DNA of 64,000 bases from Chloropicon primus (lineage: Eukaryota; Chlorophyta; Chloropicophyceae; Chloropicales; Chloropicaceae): assembly GCA_023205875.1 (NCBI GenBank), contig CP060762.1:703278-767277 (forward strand). Reading direction: 5' to 3'. Shown in pieces: positions 29,976 to 39,585 of this stretch. The notes under the pieces were generated by a model. That model did not search any database. It was given only the letters and a program-made list of their open reading frames with translations, and was not told where the DNA came from. The position numbers and the translations under genes were made by a program. Position 1 is the first letter of the stretch. Each line of letters begins with the position of its first letter.

Positions 29976-30945
29976 TCACTCCTGGGCCTGCTCGTTCTCT
30001 TTCATCTCCCGCCTTGCTTGCTCCAGGAGAATCTTGGCCTCCCCCGGCGCAATACCTCCTCGGGCGATCTGCTTCACCAACTCCTTCGCCTCTGGCCTCC
30101 TGAGCAGGCCCCTGACGTTGTACACGCCCGTTCCGAAACAGACTTGGCACACGAGCGTCCCCCTGCCATAGCACTGGGGGCACTCTGTGTACTGGTAGCT
30201 GTCCTGCGGTCGCTTGCGTTCCAGGGCCTTCCACTTGCCGGTGCCACCGCACAAGTCACCTGGGGTCGATCAAGAGGGAAGAGCAGAGCGCCATGCACGA
30301 CACTGTCAGGGCAAAGCACAACCGAACGCGGAAGAAGAAGCGAAAGAAGAAGCGAAAGAAGAAGAAGAAACAGGAGAGAACAAGCCACCCTCTTCCGCCG
30401 TGTCCGTCGTGCACGGAGCGGACCGCTTCCACTGATGCCAATCACTTACAAGTCACGATTCCTGTTCCAAGGCATTCCCTGCATTTTTTGAGGGGTTCAT
30501 CGTCTCCCTCCGCCGCTTTCGCCTCCGGGGAGCTCAAGCCCGTGGACAGCATGGGAATGAAGAGGCCGCACATCCCAAGCAACCTCGCCGTCGCGGCCCT
30601 CCTCCCCTCCCTCCCTTCTTCTCGCTCCACCCCCCCGGTGGTGGAGGAGCTCTCTCCCTCAGCCCTCTTCTCCTCCGCCCCTCTCCTCCGCCCCCCCTCG
30701 CAACACCCGCACCCCCCCTCTCCCCTCTCCCCTCGGCATCCCCCCCCCTCCAAGCTCTCCTTCCCTCTCGCTCTCGTCCTCCCTCTCCCTCTCCCTCTCC
30801 CTCTCCCTCCCGCTCCCGGCCTCGCCACTCTCTCCGGCAGAGCCACGCACGAGGTCGCCCCCCACTTCGTCCCTCCCGCTCTCCCCTCCGCCATCGCCTT
30901 CGCCTTCGCCCTCGCCTTCGCCCTCGCTCCGCTTCTGTGGCTCAC
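29976..30945 (-). CDS. Plastid DnaJ-type zinc-finger protein (PSA2/BSD2/LQY1 class)
   Basis: Exons 30945-30450 and 30259-29976, about 259 residues; the T|GT join rebuilds a zinc Cys codon. The N-terminal ~110 residues are extremely Arg/Gly/Ala/Glu-rich. A hydrophobic stretch ([17 protein letters not shown]) may be a lumen signal. The zinc domain has four CxxC-type motifs: [24 protein letters not shown] and CQVCFGTG. The J domain is absent. Such proteins (PSA2, BSD2, LQY1, SCO2/CYO1) act as thiol-active chaperones in building photosystem I, Rubisco or photosystem II. The [11 protein letters not shown] tail resembles the PSA2-like group, but the assignment within the class is open. Its transit peptide lies in an inverted repeat shared with the divergent neighbour. 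Confidence 0.83.
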
Positions 30946-31028
30946 AAGCCTCCGCTAATGGATAACGCCGCGATGGCGAAGGCGATGGCGAAGGCGGAGG
31001 CGATGGCGGGGGGGAGAGCGGGAGGGAC
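30869..31028. repeat. Inverted repeat forming the N termini of two divergent genes
   Basis: Two 58-bp arms, 30869-30926 and 30971-31028, with a 44-bp spacer. The arms match at all but four positions by eye and have no gap. Each arm lies inside the transit-peptide codons of a different gene, and both are read in the same frame: [20 protein letters not shown] in the left gene (-) and AMAKAMAKAEAMAGGRAGGT in the right gene (+). Confidence 0.93.
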
Positions 31029-31923
31029 ATCGCATGCGTCCCATGAATCGCGGGGGGATCATTCGTCCAGGGCATCGTGCTCACGAGGTTTCACGCCACG
31101 ACACCGTGTGGTGGTGCGAAAGAGAGGGAGAGGGAGGCCATCCACTTCGACTTCCAGGAGGTCCCTGCCGAGGACTTACGAGCAGGCGCTGGCGCAGGCA
31201 CACGGGGCGGTGAGGGATGCTCTGAAAGACGGGGAGAAGCTGATCGAGGTGGAGTTCCCGCCCCTGTCGCTGGGAGCGGTTTGTGGGGACGGGGAGGGGT
31301 CGGTGGAGATGGACGCGAACCTCGGGCATGTCCTGGAGCTCTCGGCGATGCTGGTCAAGGAAAGCAAGCAAAAGAACCTCAAGGTGTTGCTGCCGGAGGA
31401 GAAGGAGGAGGAGGAATTGTTGAGCCTCAAGGAGGCGCAGTACCCTAACGCAAGCTTCGGGACGGGGTTCCTCACGAACCCAAGCCTCCTCGGTGACGTC
31501 GGCCTCGACTTGTTCCAAAAGCCTATCACGGAATGCATTGACCCGGAGGACTCCCTGTTCCTAGCAGCCTACCCCTCCTTTAGTGTCAACGAGATGCTCG
31601 CCGTGGAGGAGTTGCACGTGGAGGAGCCGGGCACACCCATCGTCGTGGTGAACGGCGAGCTGGATCGGTTTCGCAGCGGGTACTACCCGAAACTCTTTTA
31701 CAAGAAGGTTGCGGCGATGTCAAGCTCCTTCATCCCGGGGTTCGTCGGGGCGTTCTACTTGCACAATTTCAAGGGACGGAAGCCTGGCTCTCTGTTCAGG
31801 CGTTATCCCGGGCCCTGGCAAGTGTTCCGGCGCGATGCAGACACCACCGAGGTTCGCGAGTGCATTCACGAGCAAGACGAGCGGCCAACCTTGAGAGAAA
31901 TAGCGTTGGAGTACTTTGTCTAG
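30958..31923 (+). CDS. LPA3: DUF1995 plastid protein, LPA3-like photosystem II assembly factor
   Basis: Single exon, 321 residues from the first ATG (30958). A long Ala/Arg/Ser transit peptide precedes a DUF1995 domain: TYEQALAQAHGAVRDALKDG, LIEVEFPPLS, a central Rossmann-like region and TPIVVVNGELDRFRSGYYPK, close to LPA3 of Arabidopsis, which helps CP43 insertion into photosystem II. FIPGFVGAFYLHNFKGRKPG and FRRYPGPWQVF complete the family pattern. An ATTATGTAAC stretch at about 31945 gives a TGTAA-type polyadenylation signal some 25 bp after the stop. Other DUF1995 paralogues exist in plants, so the LPA3 assignment is likely, not certain. Confidence 0.82.
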   Translation: MDNAAMAKAMAKAEAMAGGRAGGTSHASHESRGDHSSRASCSRGFTPRHRVVVRKRGRGRPSTSTSRRSLPRTYEQALAQAHGAVRDALKDGEKLIEVEFPPLSLGAVCGDGEGSVEMDANLGHVLELSAMLVKESKQKNLKVLLPEEKEEEELLSLKEAQYPNASFGTGFLTNPSLLGDVGLDLFQKPITECIDPEDSLFLAAYPSFSVNEMLAVEELHVEEPGTPIVVVNGELDRFRSGYYPKLFYKKVAAMSSSFIPGFVGAFYLHNFKGRKPGSLFRRYPGPWQVFRRDADTTEVRECIHEQDERPTLREIALEYFV

Positions 31924-32007
31924 AGTACTTTGTGTAGACTACAAATTATGTAACAAAATCGTTGTACAGCATCACAAGCATACCTCGCGCGCCCCACCGC
32001 CCGTTGT

Positions 32008-34293
32008 TTATTCCTTTTCACCCCTCCTTCTGAACTCGTTTACTTTGACAAAAATGCTTCTCCCCTCCTTCTGGACGTTCAGCTTGAGGTCGTTCTCCAG
32101 GAGACTGCACACGACCTGGTAGTCCAGAGAGGATCCCAGATTCAATTTGAGCTCCCCGACGTGGGGCTTCTTCTTCAAGCTATTGAGCACGGAAAGAACT
32201 TGGAACCTCACCTCCTTCACGGTGCCGTGGTGGATGCTCATGGAGAACGACGAAGAGTCTTGCCCGTCCCCGGGCTCGCTTCTTCCGCCGGCGCCGGCAG
32301 TGCCACCGAAGTCTTCCTCGGTCAAGTTCAAGAGGCACAGGTCGCCGTGGCTCATCCTGTACTCGACCAAAGCATTCTCCAGCGAAGAAATCTGCTCCTC
32401 CGCGGGCTTGTGACCCAGCCCCCTCATGTGCTTCACCACCGAAAAGGCCCTGGAGAACTCAGAGGAAGAAATTGCTGCTCTCAGGATGAGGTTGAATACC
32501 TTGGAGTCGCTGCTTTCCGTCCACTGGAACCAGAACTTCTCGTACAGCTCCCACACGCGGCCCAAATCCCCCTGGTTCACGTGGAACCTGGTGACCTCCC
32601 TGGACAGCTCCTCCAGAGCCTCTTGCCCGTGCTCCTCCACCATCAGGCCACGGAGGCGCTGGAACTTGCCCGTGTCCCTTACGTCACAAGCGATGGAAAT
32701 CAGGAGCCTCAAGGTCTCCTTGTCCGGGCTGAGGCCCTCCTCCTTCATGGCCTCGAAGTACCGCCAAGCTTTCCCGAAATCCTCCGCCGTGAAAACCCTG
32801 TTGGAGGCCAGGTGGGCGCAAGCCTGGATGGCAAGGCAGTAGCACTCGGCATCCAGGTCAAAATCGCTCTGCTTCGCCTGGTGCAAGGCCTCGAACACCA
32901 GGTGGCCCTCGTCCGGAATCATGCAAGACCTCATGAGAACTTTGAACATCTCCAGCGAAGGCTTTTGGGAGGTCACCGACAGGTTCCTCTGTATCTTCAT
33001 CCACATTCTTTGCGTCAGGTTCGCGTCTTTCTTCCTGGCAGTCACCTCCAAGAGGGACCGCCAGACCCCCTCGTTCGGGTGGAGGGAGAGGGACTGCATC
33101 TGGTTCACCACGCTTTGGGCCCTCACGTACTTGCCCTGCTTTCCATACGACTCGATCAGGAGGGAGAACGTTTGCATGTTGGGCACGAGTCCCAGCATCC
33201 TCATGTAATCATACAAGTCCTCGCACTTTTCGCAGCGGTCGGCCATGATCGAAGACCTCATCACGGTGTTCATGGTCTCCACGTCGGGCACGAAGCCCCC
33301 CTTCACGAAGTTCTCGAAGAAAGAGACGCAGGTCTCGTGGTTGGGCGCCACAAGGTCGAGCACCGCGTTGCAAACGGCGACGCTGCTCACCCCCGCCGCC
33401 GCCGCGGCCGACTCCTTGCCCCCCCCCCTCCCGCTCTTCCCCTCCTCCCCCTCCCTGACGGACTTGACGTAAGCCTCGAACGCCCGGAGGCCCTCGACCT
33501 CCTCCCCTTGGGCTGAGCACCCTTTGATGTACTCGGCGTACATCAAGTCGTCCGGTCTCTGAGAGGCGAACTGCCTCCCGTTCCTCACGAACAAGGACAC
33601 GCACTGGTCGAAAATTCTTTTGGTCGTCTCGAAGGGGCTCCCCTCCCTGACGCTCCTCCTCAGCAGCTGGGTGTGCACCTTCCTGTTGGCGTGCTCGGGG
33701 AGAGCGTCCAGGTACCTCAGAGCCAAGTCCAAGTCTGCAAACTTGGCAACGTCCTTCAAGATTATTCCAGCGGGCAACACGGCCTTCGCCTCCTCCGACA
33801 CCTCCCCTCCGCACCCGACCTCGCCGTCGTCCCCCCCTCGAACGACCTCACAAAACTGAAGCAGGCTCTCGAACTCCCTCCCTTTGAGCAAACTCCAGCA
33901 CTGCCTCTTGAGAAAATCTTCCCACGCCGTGTTGGACGACGACGACGTCGTCGTCGTCGTCGTCGTGTCCCGACTCCTTTGCACGATTATCCGTCCCATC
34001 ACCGCGGATTCCCCTGCTCCTCGCCTCCTTATCTCCCTCTCCCTCACCGAACTCCTCCCCTCCCTCCCTCCTCCTGCCATCCTCGTCCTCATCCTTATCC
34101 TCATCCTCAACCTCAACCTCATCCTCATCCTCATCCCTCCTCCGGAACCAGCCACCGCCGCCGTGGCCCCTGCCGCTTCCCACGCGGAAGTGGATGTTGT
34201 GTTGTTGTCGGTGGTCCCCTGCCCCCTCCTCCTCCCGGACCAGGCCTCCGCCCCCTTCGCCTTCGCCTTCGCGGCCGTCCACACCGGCGCCAT
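32008..34293 (-). CDS. Pentatricopeptide repeat (PPR) protein, probably organellar
   Basis: Single exon, about 761 residues from ATG 34293; the frame remains open to 34443. The first ~110 residues are very basic, with a low-complexity Arg-Met alternation (34061-34141) suited to organelle import. The body is all helical with PPR-type ~35-residue repeats, for example VPNMQTFSLLIESYGKQGKY, VRAQSVVNQMQSLSLHPN and NLILRAAISSSEFSRAFSVV. The C-terminal ~80 residues (VGELKLNLGSSLDYQVVC, EGRSIFVKVNEF) look like a separate beta-alpha domain, not a classical DYW. PPR proteins bind organellar RNA for processing, stability or translation. The target is unknown. Confidence 0.8.
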   Translation of the reverse strand: MAPVWTAAKAKAKGAEAWSGRRRGQGTTDNNTTSTSAWEAAGATAAVAGSGGGMRMRMRLRLRMRIRMRTRMAGGGREGRSSVREREIRRRGAGESAVMGRIIVQRSRDTTTTTTTSSSSNTAWEDFLKRQCWSLLKGREFESLLQFCEVVRGGDDGEVGCGGEVSEEAKAVLPAGIILKDVAKFADLDLALRYLDALPEHANRKVHTQLLRRSVREGSPFETTKRIFDQCVSLFVRNGRQFASQRPDDLMYAEYIKGCSAQGEEVEGLRAFEAYVKSVREGEEGKSGRGGGKESAAAAAGVSSVAVCNAVLDLVAPNHETCVSFFENFVKGGFVPDVETMNTVMRSSIMADRCEKCEDLYDYMRMLGLVPNMQTFSLLIESYGKQGKYVRAQSVVNQMQSLSLHPNEGVWRSLLEVTARKKDANLTQRMWMKIQRNLSVTSQKPSLEMFKVLMRSCMIPDEGHLVFEALHQAKQSDFDLDAECYCLAIQACAHLASNRVFTAEDFGKAWRYFEAMKEEGLSPDKETLRLLISIACDVRDTGKFQRLRGLMVEEHGQEALEELSREVTRFHVNQGDLGRVWELYEKFWFQWTESSDSKVFNLILRAAISSSEFSRAFSVVKHMRGLGHKPAEEQISSLENALVEYRMSHGDLCLLNLTEEDFGGTAGAGGRSEPGDGQDSSSFSMSIHHGTVKEVRFQVLSVLNSLKKKPHVGELKLNLGSSLDYQVVCSLLENDLKLNVQKEGRSIFVKVNEFRRRGEKE

Positions 34294-34476
34294 GTTCCCG
34301 CCAACTCTGCACACCACGAGCCTGGCGCGCGCTGGCGGGAACCCGAGCGGAGGACGAGAGCGGAGGACGAGAGCGAAGGCGAGGGAGACGGAGGGGTCGA
34401 CCGATCGGAAGGGCGTCTCGCGAGCTTTCCGTCGGTGCCTCACTCGAAGGGTTTCGCCGAAAGGCCAGGACAGGAG

Positions 34477-34514
<38 letters not shown>

Positions 34515-34605
34515 GACCGACAGAGGAGCAAGGCGAAGGGAAGGAATTCGTTTCAGGGTTTTAGTGCAGAGACTCGGCTCCCTGGGGAGGTTCACGGAGA
34601 GATCG
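34294..34605. other. Divergent intergenic region with GATT repeat
   Basis: Holds a perfect GATT tetranucleotide run (34477-34513, about nine units) about 90 bp before the VPS20 start. The remainder is the 5' flank of the PPR gene. Confidence 0.7.
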
Positions 34606-35352
34606 ATGGGTTCTGCATTCAGCAAGAAGAAGTCCACGTGAGTTCACGAAGAGGTTCCTTGGTGCGTGTGTGGAGAGCGGAGCCACTGACTCGACCGTTT
34701 CTTACTCTCATCAATCGTTTGGGCGTGGAGCAGGAAGGCTCAGCCGAGTGAGGTCGACAAGGCCATCTTGTCTCTCAAGACACAGAAGCGGAAGCTGACC
34801 GAGTACCAGAAGCAGGTCACGGTCAAAATAGCGGCAGCGCAGGAGCAAGCCCAGCGATGCGTGAGGGAGAAGAACAAGACCAGGGCCATGTTCAACCTGA
34901 AGCAGAAGAAGATCTTTCAAGTGAGACTGCAAGAGATTGACCAGTACCTCATGAATGTGGAGGAGACGCTGTGCAACATCGACACGGCGCGGCAGAACAA
35001 CAAGGTCTTTGAGACCCTCAAGGCCGGAAACGAGGCCCTCAAGACCATCCAGTCGAAGGTCAGCATATCTGCCCTGCAGGATTTGGTGGCCGACACGGAG
35101 CAGGCCAAGGAGCACGAGCAGCAAGTGAACATGATTCTGGAGAGCGAGAGCATTGATATGTCGGAGGTCGAAGGGGACCTGACTTTGTTGGAGGCCGAGG
35201 TTCTGGGCGAGAGCGCGGCGGCAGACGATCTTCCGGATCTTCCGGATCTTCCGGACGTGCCAAAGAATCTCCCCGTTGCGAAGGAGGAAGAAAGCAAAGG
35301 GACTGGAGAGCCTGTCGCCAGCAGAACAGCAGAAGAACCGATGCTGGCGTGA
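34606..35352 (+). CDS. VPS20: ESCRT-III subunit CHMP6/VPS20
   Basis: Exons 34606-34637 and 34734-35352, about 216 residues. It starts MGSAFSKKKST, a canonical N-myristoylation signal, as known for CHMP6. Helix 1-2 hairpin: SEVDKAILSLKTQKRKLTEY, then basic AREKNKTRAMFNLKQKKIF-like sequence, and the helix 3-4 region with MNVEETLCNIDTARQNNKVF. The C terminus is acidic with a DLPDLPDLP triplet repeat (35227-35256). CHMP6 links ESCRT-II to ESCRT-III at endosomes, where it nucleates filaments for vesicle budding. The tiny first exon carrying only the lipid signal is the reason the ATG at 34606 was chosen. Confidence 0.92.
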
Positions 35353-35429
35353 GCCGCGAACTAGCAAATGAATCCCTAACCATGTGTCTAACAATACCTA
35401 TTCTTTTTTTTACACATCTCCGCGCCTCC

Positions 35430-37145
35430 TCATGACGACTCTTTCAAGGCTTTCTTCTTCACTTTGAATCGCTCGGATGCGAACCACATGTTCACCTGTG
35501 TCGGCGTGAGACCGTACTCCTTCGAAAGGCCCTTCCTCAACTCCATCGCGGGCGTCGGGGTCTCCGCAAAGATCGTTCTGAACCTCTTCACGGCGTCCTC
35601 AGGGAATTTTGTGCGCTTGATACCCGTTTTCGAGGCCTTCGACTTTTTGGAGCCTCCTGACTTTGAGGGCTTTTGTGGCGTCGGGGACCCGCGCAACGGA
35701 TCCCATTCGTTGTCTGACACGAGCTCCCCCTCGTAAGCCTCCGTCTCCCCGAAGAGCGCCTCGTTCAGCTTCTTGTAGTCCACCCTCTTGCGCCTCCTCT
35801 TGCCTTCTACCAGCTCTACCACCTCCTCCTCCTCGTCAATGTCCGTGTACTCCTCGTCCGAGGGCAAAGGGGGCGTCCACTCATTCCTGATACCGCGCCT
35901 GCCATCCGCCTCGCCCTCCTCGGAAGAGGAAGCACCGCTCCAGTGCCCCCGGCTGTCGTCGTCCGAGGAGCTGCCACCAAAACTCATTGCATCCCGGAAG
36001 GTCCCAGGGGTCTGATCGCTGGAGCTTGGCTCGAAGTCCTCGTCCTCGCTCTCTTCTGAGGGCAGATCCATCTGCAAAAAGTCGGGGCCGCCGTTTCCAC
36101 TCTCGCCGCCCCCACTGGATCTGCCTTCCCTCCTCGCCTTCCTCCCCGGCGCAGCGTCCGAGTCCGAGTCCTCCGGCTTGGCGCTGTAAATCGCGTGCCA
36201 GGGCACCTCCAGAGGCATCGCAGTTCCCATGAGGTTGTTCAAGTAGTACACGCAATCGGCCTTGGCGCAACACGAGGGGCACAGCCAACCCTCGTCATCA
36301 GGGGGCAAGTCTTCCAGTTTCAGCGGGGGGTCTAGGCACTTCTGATGGTACGCCCTGCCGCAGAAGCCGTCACACAGGATGATGTCGTTGCCGTCGGGGG
36401 CGTCTACCCCGAGGCACTTGGCGCAGAAGATGTCCTTCTCGTCCAGCTGCCCGCTGGCGGTGTACTTCTCCCTGGGAATGGCCATGAAGCCGCCGCCCTC
36501 TTCGATGAACTTCATGTTGTCCTGTATCACGGTCTTGGCCTGCTCGATAGCGTTCCTGGCCCTCTCGAGCTCACCCTTGGGCTTGAGCTTCTCCTTGCTC
36601 GCGCCTCGCCAGCCCTCCATCTCGTAGGTCTCCAGCAGCCAAGTCTCTTTCTTGATTCTAGAAATCTGGCTCATGACCCTCCTCTTCGCCTTCTCGAAGG
36701 GGTTCACCTCCTCCCGAGGATCGTCCTTGGCGGCGCGCTTCACGCTGGTCCTCTTCCTCCCCTCCTTCTCCAGCTGCAGTTGAAGCAGGGTCTCGTCGGT
36801 GTAGTATCCGCACGCGCTGCAGCCGTTGGGCGCGCGCCTGCACTTTGCACAGCCCAAACCCCTTTCCCCCCTCTTCGCCACCCGAGAAAGCTTCACCTTC
36901 TTGTTGGAAGTCGATGCCCAACCCGAAGTGGACGCGCTCCCGTGCTGCGTTCTCTCCCCCGCGGGCTCGGCCGGTCTTGCACCATTCGCCAGGCTCGTTC
37001 TCCCTTCCCCTTGGTTGTCCATCCCTCCCTCCTCCTGCCCCCCGTTACCCATCGAGGGGATCGGGACGTCCACACTCCTCCCGTTTCCCTGCGTCCTCCT
37101 CGCCCACTCCACCGCCCCTCTCATCTTCTCCGTCATCGTCCTCAT
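35430..37145 (-). CDS. PHD finger-homeodomain protein (PRHA/HAT3.1 type)
   Basis: Single exon, 571 residues. An early Cys cluster (LGCAKCRRAPNGCSACGYYT) may bind zinc. The PHD finger at about residues 238-295 has the C4HC3 layout: IFCAKCLGVDAPDGNDIILC, DGFCGRAYHQKCLDPPL and EGWLCPSCCAKADC. A long acidic Ser-rich linker follows. The homeodomain occupies the last ~60 residues, with TPTQVNMWFASERFKVKKKA as helix 3 (the WF-x-x-x-R core). This order is that of plant PRHA and HAT3.1, nuclear chromatin and DNA-binding regulators. A (TCGATC)n run at 37155-37187 lies just upstream of the start and may extend a basic/acidic leader. Confidence 0.88.
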   Translation of the reverse strand: MRTMTEKMRGAVEWARRTQGNGRSVDVPIPSMGNGGQEEGGMDNQGEGRTSLANGARPAEPAGERTQHGSASTSGWASTSNKKVKLSRVAKRGERGLGCAKCRRAPNGCSACGYYTDETLLQLQLEKEGRKRTSVKRAAKDDPREEVNPFEKAKRRVMSQISRIKKETWLLETYEMEGWRGASKEKLKPKGELERARNAIEQAKTVIQDNMKFIEEGGGFMAIPREKYTASGQLDEKDIFCAKCLGVDAPDGNDIILCDGFCGRAYHQKCLDPPLKLEDLPPDDEGWLCPSCCAKADCVYYLNNLMGTAMPLEVPWHAIYSAKPEDSDSDAAPGRKARREGRSSGGGESGNGGPDFLQMDLPSEESEDEDFEPSSSDQTPGTFRDAMSFGGSSSDDDSRGHWSGASSSEEGEADGRRGIRNEWTPPLPSDEEYTDIDEEEEVVELVEGKRRRKRVDYKKLNEALFGETEAYEGELVSDNEWDPLRGSPTPQKPSKSGGSKKSKASKTGIKRTKFPEDAVKRFRTIFAETPTPAMELRKGLSKEYGLTPTQVNMWFASERFKVKKKALKESS

Positions 37146-38220
37146 CTTCCTCGACCTCGATCTCGATCTCGATCTCGATCTCGATCTGGCCCGTCCCTCC
37201 GAAAGAACCTCTCCCCCACTCCTTCTTCGAACAATTCCGCACGCCAGCGAGCGAGTCCTCCCCCTATCGACCCGCCTCGTCCCCTCTCCTCTGGCCGCCT
37301 TCCCCTCGTTCCGTTCCGTTCCGATCCGATCCCCTCTCGATCTGGCCCCGCCAATTCAATTGGCCTTGCTCGACCCCACCGCAACAAAAAGAGCTCGAGC
37401 GCGCGCGCGAGAGAGAGGGAGCGTGTCCAGCTCCAAGCGCTTCCTCCCTCGTGCGTGTCCTCCTCCTCCTCCTCCCTCTGGCGCGGTGCGATTGATCGCC
37501 CTGCTCCGCCCTCTCAGGTGCGCGCGAAGCGAAGCGTTGTTTGAGTGTCCAGTGTTTTGACCGTTTAGAGGCCAAACGAAGGAAGGCCAAGGTGGCAGGG
37601 TGTCCCTGGAGTCAAGACAACGACAAGGCAAGACATACCGCACAAGAAGCAAACAAGGTAGCGTGCCAGGAAACACCACAACAACAACACACACACACAC
37701 ACAGCAGCAAGAACAACAACAACAACACCGCTATACCTCGCTTGGGTTGGCTTGGGTTGGCTTGGGGACCAATAAACAGAAAACCAAGATACCAGGAGCG
37801 AGGCCAAGAGGAGGCCTGGGGAGTCAAGGCAAGACACACCGAACAAGGCAGCCAGCCAGGAAGCACACAACACCACAACGACAATCACAACAACAACGCC
37901 AGGGAAGGGAACACGCTGGCTTGGGTTGGCTTGGGTACCGAGAATACCAAGGGGGCACAAGGCCCAGAGGAAGTGGAAGTGGACAACCTGGAGGGGTTCA
38001 CTTTGGTGGGGTGACCTGAGGGCGAGGAGGAGAAAGCGAGGGGACGCCACCTTTGGTATTGGCCTGGGAAGCGGAGAGGAAGGAGGTGGTGGGAATTCAG
38101 AGACGCCACGCAAGGAGTCTGACCCTGCCCTGCTGGAGAAGGAGAACCCGGGGGAGTGAGCGAGTGTCAGAGAGTGGGCGGTCCAGGCAGAAGGGGACCT
38201 GAGTGAGTGAGTGCGCAAGG
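37146..38220. other. Long divergent intergenic region with a degenerate duplication
   Basis: About 1.1 kb between the PHD and GYF gene starts. It carries the (TCGATC)n run, GAGCGCGCGCGAG palindrome-like sequence near 37393-37407, and a decayed direct duplication (37608-37990) described separately. Open frames across it are repeat-driven and not supported as genes. Confidence 0.6.
37608..37990. repeat. Degenerate direct duplication with GGCTTGGGTT motifs
   Basis: Copy A begins GAGTCAAGACAAC near 37611, copy B GAGTCAAGGCAAG near 37820. Both continue through CCAGGAA-CACAACACCACAAC-like ACA-rich sequence into tandem GGCTTGGGTTGGCTTGGG (37741-37773 and 37917-37936), then ACCAAG and CCAGAGG-like ends. 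Length differs because of ACA and AC microsatellite changes. Confidence 0.75.
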
Positions 38221-39585
38221 ATGGAGGAGGACTCGCCGGAAGGGTGGTACTACCTCGGGACGGACGGTGCCGAGAATGGACCGCTTAACTTTCGGATTAT
38301 CAGGGCCCACCTGAGGCTGGGCACGCTGCCTGTAGACATACCCGTGTGGAGGGAGGGGCTCCGCGACTGGACGGAGGCCAAAAACATCAGCTTGTTCCGC
38401 AACATGGGCGGAGGGGTCGCTGGAATGCAGGCTCCGAGCTCTCCCCTCGTGGAGGAGACGGTGAGGGGGGTGGCGAACGGGATATACGACGCGAAGACGA
38501 ACTACGTCACGGAGGGGGGGACGCCCTTGTTCCCCAGCACGCCGGAAAGGAGGTTCCTGTTGCACCAGGACAGGCACGACGGGAAGAAGTATCCCTCCAC
38601 GAGCACGTCCAACTTGGCCAAGGGCTCTGCCGGCAAGCGGCAGGCGAGAGGGGGCGCGAACAGTTGGGCCACAATTCGGGGCGGCGAGTGGTTTTACTGC
38701 AGCAGGGAAACGAAGGAGCCCAGGGGGCCGGTCTCCACCGCCAAGTTGATCGAGCTGGCCAAGAAAGGGATCTTGACGCACGCCTCGTGGGTGTGGAGCG
38801 AGGAAGAGCAGCCTTTTTGGGTCAAATTCAGCGAGTGCACCAAGTTCAAGGACCTCGGCGTCGTCACCGCGACTGGCGGTGGTCCCAGGGAAAAGGGGGC
38901 CTCCCAAGCAATGCCAAGGGGGGCGGCGGCGAGGAGCTACAGGTCGCACGGCCGCGACAGCGATGCAGAGAACGAACCTCCTGCGTCGCAGCCACTGCAG
39001 CAGCAGCAGGCCAGGAAGAGGCACGCCAGGCACAAGAAGAGAGGCTCCGGCACCTTGAAGCACAAGCAAGCCTCCGGCTCGAGCGCGAAAAGGGGCGGGC
39101 GGGGGAGGTCGTCCCATCGGGCGTCCCCCGACGGCGGCGGCGGGAGCGGTTCGTTGGGAATGGACAACGGCATCTTTGAGGACCTTGCCGCCTTTGAGCG
39201 CGAGAATGAGCTGGAGCGGGCAAACTCCGAGCTCCAGAAGGCCCTCTTCAACGCCGGTACGAAGGAGTCCAAGCTCCGAGAGTACAAGAGCAAGATCAAG
39301 CTCCTGAAGGAGGAGCTCAGGATCCGGGACGAGCAGATCTCTAGCATCTCGGTGGAGAAGAGCCAGGGCCACCAGGGCGAGAACGGGGAAGAGTCGAGCC
39401 TTTTGCGCGCTCAGCTGGACATGGCCGAGCTGAAACTCCGCGAGCAGGACCGCGTCCTGGAGCAGAAGAACGAGGACATCAAGCGGCTGGAAATCACCGT
39501 GGCGGAGACAGACTCCGAGCTCACCAAGGCGAGGATTGCCCTGTCCAAGGAGCTCTCCTGGCTGCTGGAGGAGAACGCTCAGTAA
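38221..39585 (+). CDS. Tandem GYF-like domain protein with coiled-coil C terminus
   Basis: Single exon, 454 residues from ATG 38221. Residues 9-50 (GWYYLGTDGAENGPLNF, GTLPVDIPVWREGLRDW) and about 155-205 (EWFYCSRETKEPRGPVST, HASWVWSEEEQPFWVKF) both match the GYF_2-like pattern, in which a WYY or WFY strand, a GP turn and a final W form a site for proline-rich ligands. A basic Gln/Arg/His-rich linker follows (QQQQARKRHARHKKR), then from about 320 to the end a heptad coiled coil (KESKLREYKSKIKLLKEELR). A scaffold that pairs two GYF-like modules with a dimerising coil is inferred; I know no named homologue. Confidence 0.78.
   Translation: MEEDSPEGWYYLGTDGAENGPLNFRIIRAHLRLGTLPVDIPVWREGLRDWTEAKNISLFRNMGGGVAGMQAPSSPLVEETVRGVANGIYDAKTNYVTEGGTPLFPSTPERRFLLHQDRHDGKKYPSTSTSNLAKGSAGKRQARGGANSWATIRGGEWFYCSRETKEPRGPVSTAKLIELAKKGILTHASWVWSEEEQPFWVKFSECTKFKDLGVVTATGGGPREKGASQAMPRGAAARSYRSHGRDSDAENEPPASQPLQQQQARKRHARHKKRGSGTLKHKQASGSSAKRGGRGRSSHRASPDGGGGSGSLGMDNGIFEDLAAFERENELERANSELQKALFNAGTKESKLREYKSKIKLLKEELRIRDEQISSISVEKSQGHQGENGEESSLLRAQLDMAELKLREQDRVLEQKNEDIKRLEITVAETDSELTKARIALSKELSWLLEENAQ

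Noticed and set aside
37565-38218. Open frame on the reverse strand of the duplicated promoter region
   Set aside because: Its sequence comes from the duplicated low-complexity repeats and shows no domain.
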